A DNA stretch of 8,963 bases from Clostridia bacterium. GTDB taxonomy: Bacteria; Bacillota_A; Clostridia; Lachnospirales; Lachnospiraceae. The stretch is from contig JAAYYM010000227.1 of NCBI GenBank assembly GCA_012515365.1, positions 1-8,963 on the forward strand, given 5' to 3'. Shown in pieces: positions 1 to 6,704 of this stretch (its first letter is position 1; each line of letters begins with the position of its first letter). The notes beneath the pieces were generated by a model. It was not told the DNA's origin and ran no database searches. It saw only the letters and a list, made by a program, of their open reading frames with translations. The position numbers and the translations under genes were made by a program.

Positions 1-1527
1 TCTACTTTGATTGGTATCATTTTTGTTGATAACAAATTAAGCATCAGACGATATACTGATTATGTGGCTTCTGAATTTAGCGTTATGGATCATGATATAG
101 GAAGATCTCTCAAATTTATTTCATATCATTTTCCGACAGTGGATATTTCGGAAATCTGTGACAATGTATTGAAAACGCTTGTACCAGATGAACGAGAAGT
201 GACAACCGGGAAAAATAAAGTATTTTTCATGCGTGTTGCTCCGTATCGGACTACAGAAAATAAAATCCTCGGATGTGTAATCACATTAGTCGATTATACA
301 ACACAGAAACAGGGACTGAAAAAGCTTGAAAATACAGAACAGAAGCTCAATATTGCACAGCAGGCCAGCGAAGCAAAAAGCGATTTCCTGTCAAAGATTG
401 CGCATGAAATCCGAACCCCGATGGGTGAACTCACAGGAGTGACGGAAAAAGCAAAGACACAGCTGGATGACAAAGAAGCACTTAAAACAAGCATAGAAAA
501 AATATCAGATGCTGTTAATTACATGAACTCTATCGTAGCAGATATTTTAGAAATGACAAAGTCTGATCAGTTTAGTACGGATGCGCCTTTGGAGCCGTTT
601 TCACTTCCGGATCTGCTGGATAGGATTGTGGCACTTATGACACCGGGAATGGAGAAAGCCGGCTTGTCATTTGAAGTCGATATGGAGGATAATTTTCCGT
701 ATAATTATATTGGAAGCAAATCCAGACTGCAACAGATATTGATTAATTTCCTGTCTAATGCGATTAAATATACACCAAGTGGAGGAACAGTAACTTTTAA
801 GATCAGAGAGGAAGCAGTATTTAATAATAAATCCTCCATCTGCTTTACAATTGCGGATACAGGAATCGGAATCAGTGAATCATTCATTCCGAAACTCTTT
901 AAACCGTTTGCAAGAGAAAGCAGATCGGACCGTAACGAGCCTACCAGTATGGGGCTTGGCTTATCTATTGCGCATAATCTGATTAAACTGATGAATGGTG
1001 ATGTGAAAGTGGAAAGCGAAATTGGAAAAGGAAGCGTTTTCACAATTCATATTATGTTAGACCACCATCTGGATCAGGATGGGATGCCGATTAAAATCAA
1101 TAAAATCGAAAGCATACCTGATTATCATCTGACGGGATGCCATGCGTTGGTTGTTGACGACAATGAAATGAACAGAAAGATTTTGGGTTCGTTGCTGGCA
1201 TATGAAGGAATGACCTTTGAGGAAGCGAGCGGTGGAGAGGAAGCTATACAGACTTATATGGAAGCACCGGAAAAGAGATTTGACTGTATCCTTATGGATA
1301 TCCGTATGCCACAAGTAGATGGAATCGAAGCATCCAGAAGAATCAGAGAGGCATGCAGAGTGGATTCTAGGATTATACCTATTATAGGTGTTTCTGCAAA
1401 TGGGTTCCCAGAGGATATCGAAAAAGCACAAAATGTCGGAATTGACTGCTATCTGACAAAACCGATTGACAATCAAAAATTATTTATGACTATTTCAACT
1501 TTGATTAAGAGAAGGGATACAATATAG
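1..1527 (+). CDS. Hybrid sensor histidine kinase with receiver domain (5' end outside window)
   Basis: The reading frame is open from base 1, so the gene starts before the window; 508 codons are seen. Numbering from the codon at base 7, residues 2-96 look like the PAS domain found in CheB-CheR fusion proteins, with the pattern EREV...FFMRVAPYRT...ILGCVITLVDYT. A short coiled linker follows, then the dimerisation and phosphoacceptor region (FLSKIAHEIRTP, His133), the ATPase domain (N-box Asn247/Asn251, D284-T-G-I-G, G316-L-G-L) and a receiver domain (acidic pair D384-D385, phosphoacceptor D431 in LMDIRMP, S463, K485 in LTKP). All residues needed for autophosphorylation and internal phosphotransfer are present. 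No membrane segment is seen in this part and no Hpt domain follows, so the final phosphate acceptor and the signal are unknown. It ends in TAG 40 bases before the ribosomal promoter and is probably functionally unrelated to the ribosomal genes. Confidence 0.93.
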   Translation, partial: STLIGIIFVDNKLSIRRYTDYVASEFSVMDHDIGRSLKFISYHFPTVDISEICDNVLKTLVPDEREVTTGKNKVFFMRVAPYRTTENKILGCVITLVDYTTQKQGLKKLENTEQKLNIAQQASEAKSDFLSKIAHEIRTPMGELTGVTEKAKTQLDDKEALKTSIEKISDAVNYMNSIVADILEMTKSDQFSTDAPLEPFSLPDLLDRIVALMTPGMEKAGLSFEVDMEDNFPYNYIGSKSRLQQILINFLSNAIKYTPSGGTVTFKIREEAVFNNKSSICFTIADTGIGISESFIPKLFKPFARESRSDRNEPTSMGLGLSIAHNLIKLMNGDVKVESEIGKGSVFTIHIMLDHHLDQDGMPIKINKIESIPDYHLTGCHALVVDDNEMNRKILGSLLAYEGMTFEEASGGEEAIQTYMEAPEKRFDCILMDIRMPQVDGIEASRRIREACRVDSRIIPIIGVSANGFPEDIEKAQNVGIDCYLTKPIDNQKLFMTISTLIKRRDTI

Positions 1528-1528
1528 G

Positions 1529-1550
1529 ATTGTATTAAAAAAAATACAAT
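1529..1550 (+). terminator. Weak terminator-like inverted repeat after the kinase gene
   Basis: An 8-bp perfect inverted repeat, ATTGTATT (1529-1536) and AATACAAT (1543-1550), with a six-A loop, lies directly after the kinase stop codon. Two further G-U pairs could extend it. The stem has only two G-C pairs and is followed by TTAT rather than a clean T run, so it is a poor intrinsic terminator. Kinase transcription may partly read through into the ribosomal leader. The same A/T-rich stretch could instead serve as an upstream element for the ribosomal promoter. Confidence 0.3.
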
Positions 1551-1566
1551 TTATATGAGAAAATGC

Positions 1567-1603
1567 TTGAAATCACGAAAAATCTCGTGTATACTTATTT
1601 TTG
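1567..1603 (+). promoter_or_regulatory. Sigma-A promoter of the S10-spc operon
   Basis: The -35 box TTGAAA (1567-1572) and -10 box TATACT (1590-1595) are separated by exactly 17 bases, and each differs from consensus at one position. The region upstream (1537-1562) is rich in A and T, as in strong ribosomal promoters. The expected transcription start is near G1603. The spacer contains a short inverted repeat, CACGA (1574-1578) and TCGTG (1585-1589). This is the only convincing promoter seen before rpsJ. Confidence 0.8.
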
Positions 1604-1906
1604 CTGTGACATTGATAGCGTAGAAGCGTGAGGTTGCTATCAGAATATTCTATTATATATAGAAGAAACTGATAGGTTTTCCGTGGAGCGAATGTCATGT
1701 TAGGAAACTGGCGACAAGTCACTGTACGAATTCAGATGTCTACATGAGAGGTAGAAACGACGTGTGAAAGCCTGAAAAGGCGAAAGAAAAGTGTTCGCGA
1801 TTAGGACACACACGGGAGAGTGTACAGTCACCGCTTGTCGTACTTACATTTATATCGAAACGATATGAATGAAAATGAAAAGTGCGAAAAGGAGGCGACT
1901 TTTTTT
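1603..1906 (+). promoter_or_regulatory. Structured 5' leader RNA of the S10 operon
   Basis: About 300 transcribed bases lie between the promoter and rpsJ, far more than a ribosome binding site needs. Helices visible by eye: TGACATT 1607-1613 with AATGTCA 1691-1697, closing a 5' domain; GATAGC 1614-1619 with GCTATC 1636-1641, or alternatively CTATCAG 1637-1643 with CTGATAG 1669-1675; TTCTAT 1648-1653 with ATAGAA 1659-1664; a long-range stem CGACAAG 1712-1718 with CTTGTCG 1834-1840, continued by ACTGTAC 1721-1727 with GTACAGT 1822-1828; inside it TCTAC/GTAGA (1739-1743/1751-1755), CGTGTG/CACACG (1761-1766/1809-1814), GCCT-GAAA-AGGC (1770-1781) and GTGTTC/GGACAC (1791-1796/1804-1809); then hairpin 1847-1871 and a hairpin around the rpsJ ribosome binding site. 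By analogy with the L4-controlled S10 leader of E. coli, it probably mediates ribosomal-protein feedback. The ligand is not known here and no sequence similarity to the E. coli leader is claimed. Confidence 0.75.
1878..1906 (+). promoter_or_regulatory. Hairpin with the rpsJ ribosome binding site in its loop, plus T run
   Basis: AAAAGT (1878-1883) and CG (1885-1886) can pair with CG (1896-1897) and ACTTTT (1898-1903), with G1884 bulged. The loop (1887-1895) is AAAAGGAGG, the rpsJ Shine-Dalgarno sequence, and the 3' arm runs into seven Ts (1900-1906) that abut the ATG. The fold could limit access to the ribosome binding site, or in a stabilised form act as an attenuator. The stem is A-T rich, so it would be marginal without a bound protein. 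Confidence 0.45.
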
Positions 1907-2224
1907 ATGGCTACTCAAGTAATGAGAATCACATTAAAAGCCTATGATCATCAATTAGTTGATGCATCAGCGAAAAAAATCATCGAAACTGTTAAGAAAA
2001 ACGGATCACAGGTAAGCGGACCGGTTCCACTTCCTACTAAGAAAGAGGTTATTACCATTCTTAGAGCTGTACACAAGTACAAAGATTCCAGAGAGCAGTT
2101 CGAGCAGAGAACTCACAAGAGACTCATCGATATCATTACACCAACACAGAAGACGGTTGATTCTTTATCAAGATTAGAGATGCCGGCTGGTGTTTACATC
2201 GATATCAAAATGAAAAACAAGTAA
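1907..2224 (+). CDS. rpsJ: 30S ribosomal protein S10
   Basis: The 105-residue product is S10 of the small-subunit head, which in many bacteria also takes part in transcription antitermination as NusE. Family landmarks are ITLKAYDH near the start, [16 protein letters not shown] in the middle and [15 protein letters not shown] after it. The frame is open upstream from 1820, but that part lies in the leader RNA and has no ribosomal protein character. ATG at 1907, 11 bases after GGAGG (1891-1895), gives the usual family length and the usual N terminus ([13 protein letters not shown]). It is the first gene of the operon, and its ribosome binding site lies in the loop of a possible hairpin. A 77-base gap separates it from rplC. 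Confidence 0.98.
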   Translation: MATQVMRITLKAYDHQLVDASAKKIIETVKKNGSQVSGPVPLPTKKEVITILRAVHKYKDSREQFEQRTHKRLIDIITPTQKTVDSLSRLEMPAGVYIDIKMKNK

Positions 2225-2237
2225 GAAAATGAAACCC

Positions 2238-2280
2238 TCTACTAGTAAGAACGGTGCAGAAATTACCGTTCCTCTGTAGA
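2238..2280 (+). promoter_or_regulatory. Intercistronic hairpin between rpsJ and rplC
   Basis: GAACGGT (2249-2255) pairs with ACCGTTC (2265-2271) around a nine-base loop. Outside it, TCTAC (2238-2242) pairs with GTAGA (2276-2280) across an internal loop. The fold ends six bases before the rplC ribosome binding site GGAGG (2287-2291). It is followed by A residues, not Ts, so it is not a terminator. It may stabilise or process the transcript, or tune rplC translation; this is inference. Confidence 0.45.
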
Positions 2281-2301
2281 AAAAAAGGAGGAAAAAAGGA
2301 A

Positions 2302-2982
2302 ATGAAGAAAGCTATTTTAGCTACGAAAGTCGGAATGACTCAAATCTTCAACGAAGACGGAGTGCTTACTCCCGTGACTGTATTAGAAGCTGGTCCTTGT
2401 GTTGTTACACAGGTTAAGACAGTGGAGAATGATGGATACAGCGCAGTTCAGGTTGGTTTTGTTGATAAGAAGGACAAAATCACAAATAAGGACAAGAGCG
2501 GTAAAAAAGAAGTAATCCATAGAAATGGTGTTACAAAAGCCCAAAAAGGTCATTTTGAAAAAGCTGGAGTATCTTCAAAGAGATATGTTAGAGAATTCAA
2601 ATTCGATAACTCAGAAGAGTACACACTTGCACAGGAAATCAAAGCAGACATCTTTGCTGCAGGAGATAAGATTGATGCAACAGCTATTTCAAAAGGTAAA
2701 GGATTCCAAGGTGCAATCAAGAGACATGGTCAGTCAAGAGGACCTATGGCACATGGTTCTAAATTCCATCGCCATGCAGGATCTAATGGAGCATGTTCAA
2801 GCCCTAGCCGTGTGTTTAAAGGCAAAAAAATGCCTGGACATATGGGATGCAAGAAGATCACAATCCAGAATCTTGAAATTGTCAGAGTGGATGTAGAAAA
2901 CAATCTTCTTCTTGTAAAAGGAGCAGTTCCAGGACCTAAGAAATCATTGGTTACAATCAAAGAAACCGTTAAGGCAATGTAA
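2302..2982 (+). CDS. rplC: 50S ribosomal protein L3
   Basis: The 226-residue product is L3, an early-assembling large-subunit protein whose internal loop reaches toward the peptidyl transferase centre. The N terminus [16 protein letters not shown] and the loop [11 protein letters not shown]...[13 protein letters not shown] are diagnostic. ATG at 2302 is chosen, ten bases after GGAGG; the frame is open upstream from 2254, but those 16 codons cover the intercistronic hairpin and the ribosome binding site and do not look like L3. The protein is longer than the roughly 209 residues usual for the family. The excess sits around residues 65-81, where about 17 lysine-rich residues lie between NKDK and KGHF. 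From memory, related Clostridia carry a similar stretch, so it may be clade-typical. rplD follows after 27 bases. Confidence 0.97.
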   Translation: MKKAILATKVGMTQIFNEDGVLTPVTVLEAGPCVVTQVKTVENDGYSAVQVGFVDKKDKITNKDKSGKKEVIHRNGVTKAQKGHFEKAGVSSKRYVREFKFDNSEEYTLAQEIKADIFAAGDKIDATAISKGKGFQGAIKRHGQSRGPMAHGSKFHRHAGSNGACSSPSRVFKGKKMPGHMGCKKITIQNLEIVRVDVENNLLLVKGAVPGPKKSLVTIKETVKAM

Positions 2983-3009
2983 TACTATATATGGAAAGGA
3001 GGAATTGAG

Positions 3010-3630
3010 ATGGCTAACGTAGCTGTTTATAATATGGAAGGCAAAGAAGTAGGCAAGATGGACTTAAATGATGCAATATTCGGCATCGAAGTTAACGAGC
3101 ATTTAGTTCATATGGCTGTAGTACAGCAGCTTGCAAATAATCGTCAGGGAACACAGAAAGCTAAGACACGTTCTGAAGTTTCTGGTGGCGGAAGAAAACC
3201 TTGGAGACAGAAAGGAACCGGTCATGCAAGACAGGGTTCAACACGTTCTCCACAGTGGACAGGTGGCGGAGTGGTATTTGCTCCAGTACCAAGAGATTAT
3301 TCATTTAAGCTGAATAAAAAAGAGAAGAGAATTGCTCTTAAATCAGCGTTAACATCAAGAGTACAGGCTGACAAATTCATCGTTTTAGATGAACTTAAGT
3401 TTGACGAAATCAAAACAAAGAAGTTTCAGGAGGTTCTTAACAACCTGAAAGTTAACAAAGCATTGGTTATCATTGACGGAAATGATCAGAATGTTGTTTT
3501 ATCAGCAAGAAACATTCCGGATGTAATCACAACTTCAACAAACACCTTAAATGTATATGATGTGATGAAATACAGCACAGTCATTGCTACAAAGGCAAGT
3601 GTTGCAGCAATCGAGGAGGTGTATGCATAA
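3010..3630 (+). CDS. rplD: 50S ribosomal protein L4
   Basis: The 206-residue product is L4, a large-subunit assembly protein whose extended loop lines the nascent-peptide tunnel. The family loop is clear: [20 protein letters not shown] followed by [20 protein letters not shown]. The length is normal. ATG at 3010 follows AAAGGAGG (2995-3002) by seven bases. In E. coli L4 is also the repressor of its own S10 operon through the leader RNA; whether this L4 does so here cannot be told from sequence alone. The stop codon shares its last base with the rplW start (TAATG at 3628), so the two are probably translationally coupled. Confidence 0.98.
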   Translation: MANVAVYNMEGKEVGKMDLNDAIFGIEVNEHLVHMAVVQQLANNRQGTQKAKTRSEVSGGGRKPWRQKGTGHARQGSTRSPQWTGGGVVFAPVPRDYSFKLNKKEKRIALKSALTSRVQADKFIVLDELKFDEIKTKKFQEVLNNLKVNKALVIIDGNDQNVVLSARNIPDVITTSTNTLNVYDVMKYSTVIATKASVAAIEEVYA

Positions 3631-3929
3631 TGGCAAACGTACAATATTATGATGTCATTCTCAAACCGGTCATTACTGAGAAAAGTATGGAAGGTATGGG
3701 AGAAAAGAAATACACATTCTTAGTTCATACAGAAGCAAACAAAACACAGATCAAAGAAGCTGTAGAAAAAATGTTTGCAGGAACAAAGGTTAAAAGTGTT
3801 AACACCATGAACTTGGATGGTAAAAAGAAAAGACGTGGAGCAGCAGTCGGAAAAACAGCTAAGACAAAAAAAGCTATTGTTCAGCTTACTGCAGACAGTA
3901 AAGATATCGAGATCTTCGAAGGACTTTAA
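3630..3929 (+). CDS. rplW: 50S ribosomal protein L23
   Basis: The 99-residue product is L23, which sits at the tunnel exit and is a docking site for trigger factor and the signal recognition particle. Landmarks are [12 protein letters not shown] near the N terminus, [22 protein letters not shown], and the lysine-rich loop [24 protein letters not shown]. The length is normal. ATG at 3630 overlaps the rplD stop by one base, and its ribosome binding site GAGGAGGT (3613-3620) lies inside rplD. It is followed by 110 untranslated bases before rplB, the longest gap within the operon. Confidence 0.98.
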   Translation: MANVQYYDVILKPVITEKSMEGMGEKKYTFLVHTEANKTQIKEAVEKMFAGTKVKSVNTMNLDGKKKRRGAAVGKTAKTKKAIVQLTADSKDIEIFEGL

Positions 3930-3941
3930 GAAGAACGATTC

Positions 3942-4017
3942 GGATAAGAACTTATCCCGCACATACGCAAATCAAGCGTGAGAATAAATATGCAGATGCC
4001 GGATAAACGCGTTTGCA
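3942..4017 (+). promoter_or_regulatory. Three successive hairpins between rplW and rplB
   Basis: The 110-base gap can fold into three local hairpins: GGATAA 3942-3947 with TTATCC 3952-3957 around GAAC; TACGC 3964-3968 with GCGTG 3976-3980 (outer pair U-G); and TGCAGATGC 3991-3999 with GCGTTTGCA 4009-4017 (nine pairs, two of them G-U, nine-base loop). The last one ends six bases before the rplB ribosome binding site (4024-4030). There is no T run and no credible promoter, so a regulatory or RNA-processing role is more likely than termination. The role is inferred. Confidence 0.5.
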
Positions 4018-4039
4018 GAAAGAAAAGGAGATATTGACA

Positions 4040-4882
4040 ATGGGAATTAAAACCTACAACCCATATACACCTTCCAGAAGACAGATGACTGGTTCGGATT
4101 TTTCAGAAATCACAAAAGACACACCTGAAAAATCACTTTGTACTTCTCTTAGTAAAAATGCCGGACGTAACAATCAGGGTAAAATTACTGTCAGACATCG
4201 TGGAGGCGGATCTAGAAGAAAATACAGAATTATTGATTTTAAAAGAAGAAAAGATGGTGTACAGGCAACTGTACTTGGAATCGAATATGATCCAAACAGA
4301 ACAGCTAACATTGCATTAATCTGCTACGCTGACGGAGAAAAAGCTTACATCCTTGCTCCAGAAGGACTGACAGATGGCATGAAAGTTATGAATGGACCAG
4401 AAGCCGAAGTTAGAATCGGTAACTGCCTTCCATTATCAGAAATTCCAGTTGGTACACAGGTACACAACATTGAATTATATCCTGGAAAAGGCGGACAGCT
4501 TGTTCGTTCAGCAGGAAACAGCGCTCAGTTAATGGCGAAAGAAGGAAAATATGCAACTCTCAGACTTCCATCAGGAGAAATGAGAATGGTTCCAATCATC
4601 GCAAGAGCATCAATCGGTGTTGTTGGAAATGGTGACCACAGCCTTATCAATATTGGTAAAGCAGGTCGTACACGCCATATGGGATTCAGACCTACAGTTC
4701 GTGGTTCTGTCATGAACCCTAATGACCATCCACACGGTGGTGGTGAAGGTAAGACAGGTATCGGACGTCCAGGTCCATCTACACCATGGGGCAAACCTGC
4801 ACTTGGTTTGAAGACAAGAAAGAAAAACAAGAAATCCAATAAGTTGATTGTACGTCGTCGCGATGGTAAGACAATCAAGTAG
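4040..4882 (+). CDS. rplB: 50S ribosomal protein L2
   Basis: The 280-residue product is L2, which is needed for joining of the subunits and for peptidyl transferase centre assembly. Landmarks are [19 protein letters not shown] (about 51-69), [25 protein letters not shown] (156-180) and the conserved [12 protein letters not shown] (226-237), which includes the histidines equivalent to the essential region around E. coli His229. The length is normal. ATG at 4040 is chosen, nine bases after AAAGGAG (4024-4030); the nine upstream in-frame codons from 4013 overlap the ribosome binding site and a hairpin arm and are not part of the family N terminus [14 protein letters not shown]. rpsS follows after 19 bases. 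Confidence 0.98.
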   Translation: MGIKTYNPYTPSRRQMTGSDFSEITKDTPEKSLCTSLSKNAGRNNQGKITVRHRGGGSRRKYRIIDFKRRKDGVQATVLGIEYDPNRTANIALICYADGEKAYILAPEGLTDGMKVMNGPEAEVRIGNCLPLSEIPVGTQVHNIELYPGKGGQLVRSAGNSAQLMAKEGKYATLRLPSGEMRMVPIIARASIGVVGNGDHSLINIGKAGRTRHMGFRPTVRGSVMNPNDHPHGGGEGKTGIGRPGPSTPWGKPALGLKTRKKNKKSNKLIVRRRDGKTIK

Positions 4883-4901
4883 ATAAGGGAGGAGAATAAT
4901 A

Positions 4902-5183
4902 ATGGCAAGATCACTTAAAAAAGGACCATTTGCAGACAAAAGCTTATTAAACAAAGTGGATGCTATGAATGCAAGCGGAAGCAAATCGGTAATTAAGACA
5001 TGGTCACGTCGTTCTACGATTTTCCCTCAGTTTGTGGGACATACAATCGCAGTACACGATGGAAGAAAACATGTACCTGTATATGTAACAGAAGATATGG
5101 TTGGACATAAACTTGGTGAGTTTGTTGCTACAAGAACTTACAGAGGACATGGAAAAGACGAAAAGAAATCTAAGGTTAGATAA
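4902..5183 (+). CDS. rpsS: 30S ribosomal protein S19
   Basis: The 93-residue product is S19, a protein of the small-subunit head that forms a complex with S13 near the tRNA binding sites and the intersubunit bridge. The sequence is highly typical: [45 protein letters not shown] and [21 protein letters not shown] at 4902 follows AAGGGAGGAG (4885-4894) by seven bases. The length matches the family. The gap to rplV is 29 bases and shows nothing beyond the next ribosome binding site. Confidence 0.98.
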   Translation: MARSLKKGPFADKSLLNKVDAMNASGSKSVIKTWSRRSTIFPQFVGHTIAVHDGRKHVPVYVTEDMVGHKLGEFVATRTYRGHGKDEKKSKVR

Positions 5184-5212
5184 TAGGATAATTTTGAAAG
5201 GAGGTTTCATCC

Positions 5213-5599
5213 ATGGCAAAAGGACATAGATCCCAAATAAAAAGAGAAAGAAATGCGAATAAGGATACCAGACCATCTGCAAAGTTATCTTATGCAAGAG
5301 TCTCAGTTCAGAAAGCATGTTTCGTATTGGATGCCATAAGAGGTAAAGATGCTCAGTCTGCATTAGCGCTGCTGACATACAATCCAAGATATGCATCAAG
5401 CATTATTAAGAAATTATTAGAATCTGCAATCGCGAATGCAGAAAACAATAATGGCATGAATGTTGAAAACTTATACATTGCGGAGTGTTATGCAAATAAG
5501 GGACCGACAATGAAAAGAGTTAGACCGAGAGCACAGGGTAGAGCGTACAGAATCGAAAAGAGAATGAGCCACATTACGATCGTGCTTGATGAAAGATAA
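5213..5599 (+). CDS. rplV: 50S ribosomal protein L22
   Basis: The 128-residue product is L22, which contacts all domains of 23S rRNA and sends a long beta hairpin into the exit tunnel near the macrolide site. Landmarks are [29 protein letters not shown], the helix [17 protein letters not shown], and the hairpin region with [28 protein letters not shown] at 5213 follows AAAGGAGG (5197-5204) by eight bases. The protein is about 15 residues longer than B. subtilis L22; the extra part is a basic N-terminal tail, [20 protein letters not shown], which I recall as usual in this clade. The stop codon overlaps the rpsC ribosome binding site. Confidence 0.97.
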   Translation: MAKGHRSQIKRERNANKDTRPSAKLSYARVSVQKACFVLDAIRGKDAQSALALLTYNPRYASSIIKKLLESAIANAENNNGMNVENLYIAECYANKGPTMKRVRPRAQGRAYRIEKRMSHITIVLDER

Positions 5600-5610
5600 G
5601 GAGGCAAATA

Positions 5611-6267
5611 ATGGGACAGAAAGTTAATCCTCACGGCTTAAGAGTCGGCGTTATCAAGGATTGGGATTCTAAATGGTATGCAGAAGGCGATTTTGCAGAC
5701 TTCCTGGTTGAAGACTACAACATCAGAACATACCTTAAGAAGAAATTGTATAATGCAGGTGTATCAAAGATCGAAATCGAAAGAGCATCTGACAGAGTAA
5801 AAGTTATCATCTTTACTGCAAAACCAGGTGTGATCATCGGTAAAGGCGGTCAGGAAATCGAGATAACAAAGAAAGAAATTCAGAAATTCACAGATAAAAA
5901 ACTTGTTGTTGATATCAAAGAAATCAAGAGACCGGACAGAGAAGCTCAGCTTGTTGCAGAAAACATTGCACAGCAGCTTGAAAACCGTGTATCTTTCAGA
6001 AGAGCTATGAAATCAACAATGTCAAGAACAATGAAATCAGGAGTTTTAGGTATTAAAACATCAGTTTCAGGACGTCTTGGCGGAGCAGATATGGCTCGTA
6101 CAGAGTTTTACAGCGAGGGAACAATTCCTCTTCAGACTTTAAGAGCAGATATTGACTATGGATTCGCTGAAGCAGATACCACTTACGGTAAAGTGGGAGT
6201 AAAGGTATGGATCTACAAAGGCGAGATCCTTCCAACCAAAGCAGCAAAGGAAGGGAGCGATAAATAA
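5611..6267 (+). CDS. rpsC: 30S ribosomal protein S3
   Basis: The 218-residue product is S3, which with S4 and S5 lines the mRNA entry channel. The N terminus [24 protein letters not shown] is diagnostic. A type II KH RNA-binding domain covers about residues 38-110, with the GKGG loop at 77-80. The C-terminal S3 domain includes [20 protein letters not shown] and [26 protein letters not shown] at 5611 lies six bases after AAGGAGG (5598-5604), which itself overlaps the rplV stop codon. The last base of its TAA is the first base of the rplP start. Confidence 0.98.
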   Translation: MGQKVNPHGLRVGVIKDWDSKWYAEGDFADFLVEDYNIRTYLKKKLYNAGVSKIEIERASDRVKVIIFTAKPGVIIGKGGQEIEITKKEIQKFTDKKLVVDIKEIKRPDREAQLVAENIAQQLENRVSFRRAMKSTMSRTMKSGVLGIKTSVSGRLGGADMARTEFYSEGTIPLQTLRADIDYGFAEADTTYGKVGVKVWIYKGEILPTKAAKEGSDK

Positions 6268-6704
6268 TGTTAATGCCAAAAAGAGTAAAACGACGTAAAC
6301 AATTCCGTGGCAGCATGAAAGGAAAAGCTTTAACAGGCAACAGAATTTCAAATGGTGAATACGGTATCGTCGCTACTGAACCATGTTGGATCAAATCAAA
6401 TCAGATCGAAGCAGCCCGTGTTGCTATGACACGTTATATTAAACGTGGTGGTCAGGTATGGATCAAAATCTTCCCTGATAAACCTGTAACAACAAAGCCA
6501 GCTGAAACTCGTATGGGTTCCGGAAAAGGAACACTTGAATATTGGGTAGCTGTTGTAAAGCCAGGACGTGTAATGTTCGAAATCTCAGGAGTATCTGAAG
6601 AAATCGCACGTGAAGCTCTTCGTCTTGCAACACACAAGCTTCCTTGCAAGTGCAAGATAGTTTCTAAGGCAGACTTGGAAGGCGGTGTAGCAAATGAAAA
6701 CTAG
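6267..6704 (+). CDS. rplP: 50S ribosomal protein L16
   Basis: The 145-residue product is L16, a late-assembling large-subunit protein at the A-site tRNA elbow. Landmarks are [81 protein letters not shown] and the C-terminal [15 protein letters not shown] at 6267 is preferred to the in-frame ATG at 6273 because L16 normally starts ML-x-PKR; it overlaps the rpsC stop codon in TAATG, and GGGAG (6253-6257) lies nine bases upstream. The last 11 bases overlap the start of rpmC in another frame. The length is normal for this group. Confidence 0.97.
   Translation: MLMPKRVKRRKQFRGSMKGKALTGNRISNGEYGIVATEPCWIKSNQIEAARVAMTRYIKRGGQVWIKIFPDKPVTTKPAETRMGSGKGTLEYWVAVVKPGRVMFEISGVSEEIAREALRLATHKLPCKCKIVSKADLEGGVANEN

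Noticed and set aside
705..1476. Antisense open frames across the kinase gene (and similar ones across the ribosomal genes)
   Set aside because: They lie opposite well-recognised genes, resemble no known protein and are expected shadows of the coding strand.
1634..1661. Second promoter, TTGCTA with TATATA at 16-base spacing
   Set aside because: The -35 box is poor and both elements fall within leader helices; the promoter at 1567-1595 is much closer to consensus.
1820..1906. In-frame upstream extension of rpsJ from GTG 1820
   Set aside because: It would translate the 3' arms of leader helices and the ribosome binding site, has no S10 character, and ATG 1907 gives the family N terminus.
1603..1906. 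Group I or group II intron remnant, or a T-box leader
   Set aside because: No domain V-like hairpin, no intron-encoded protein, no T-box sequence and no following antiterminator were seen; position and helices fit a ribosomal leader better.
2254..2301. Extension of rplC by 16 codons from 2254
   Set aside because: The segment covers the hairpin and the ribosome binding site, and does not resemble L3.
4034..4039. Perfect TTGACA -35 box just before rplB
   Set aside because: No -10 box lies at 16-18 bases; TATACA at 4064 is about 24 bases away. The bases are part of the region between the ribosome binding site and the start codon.
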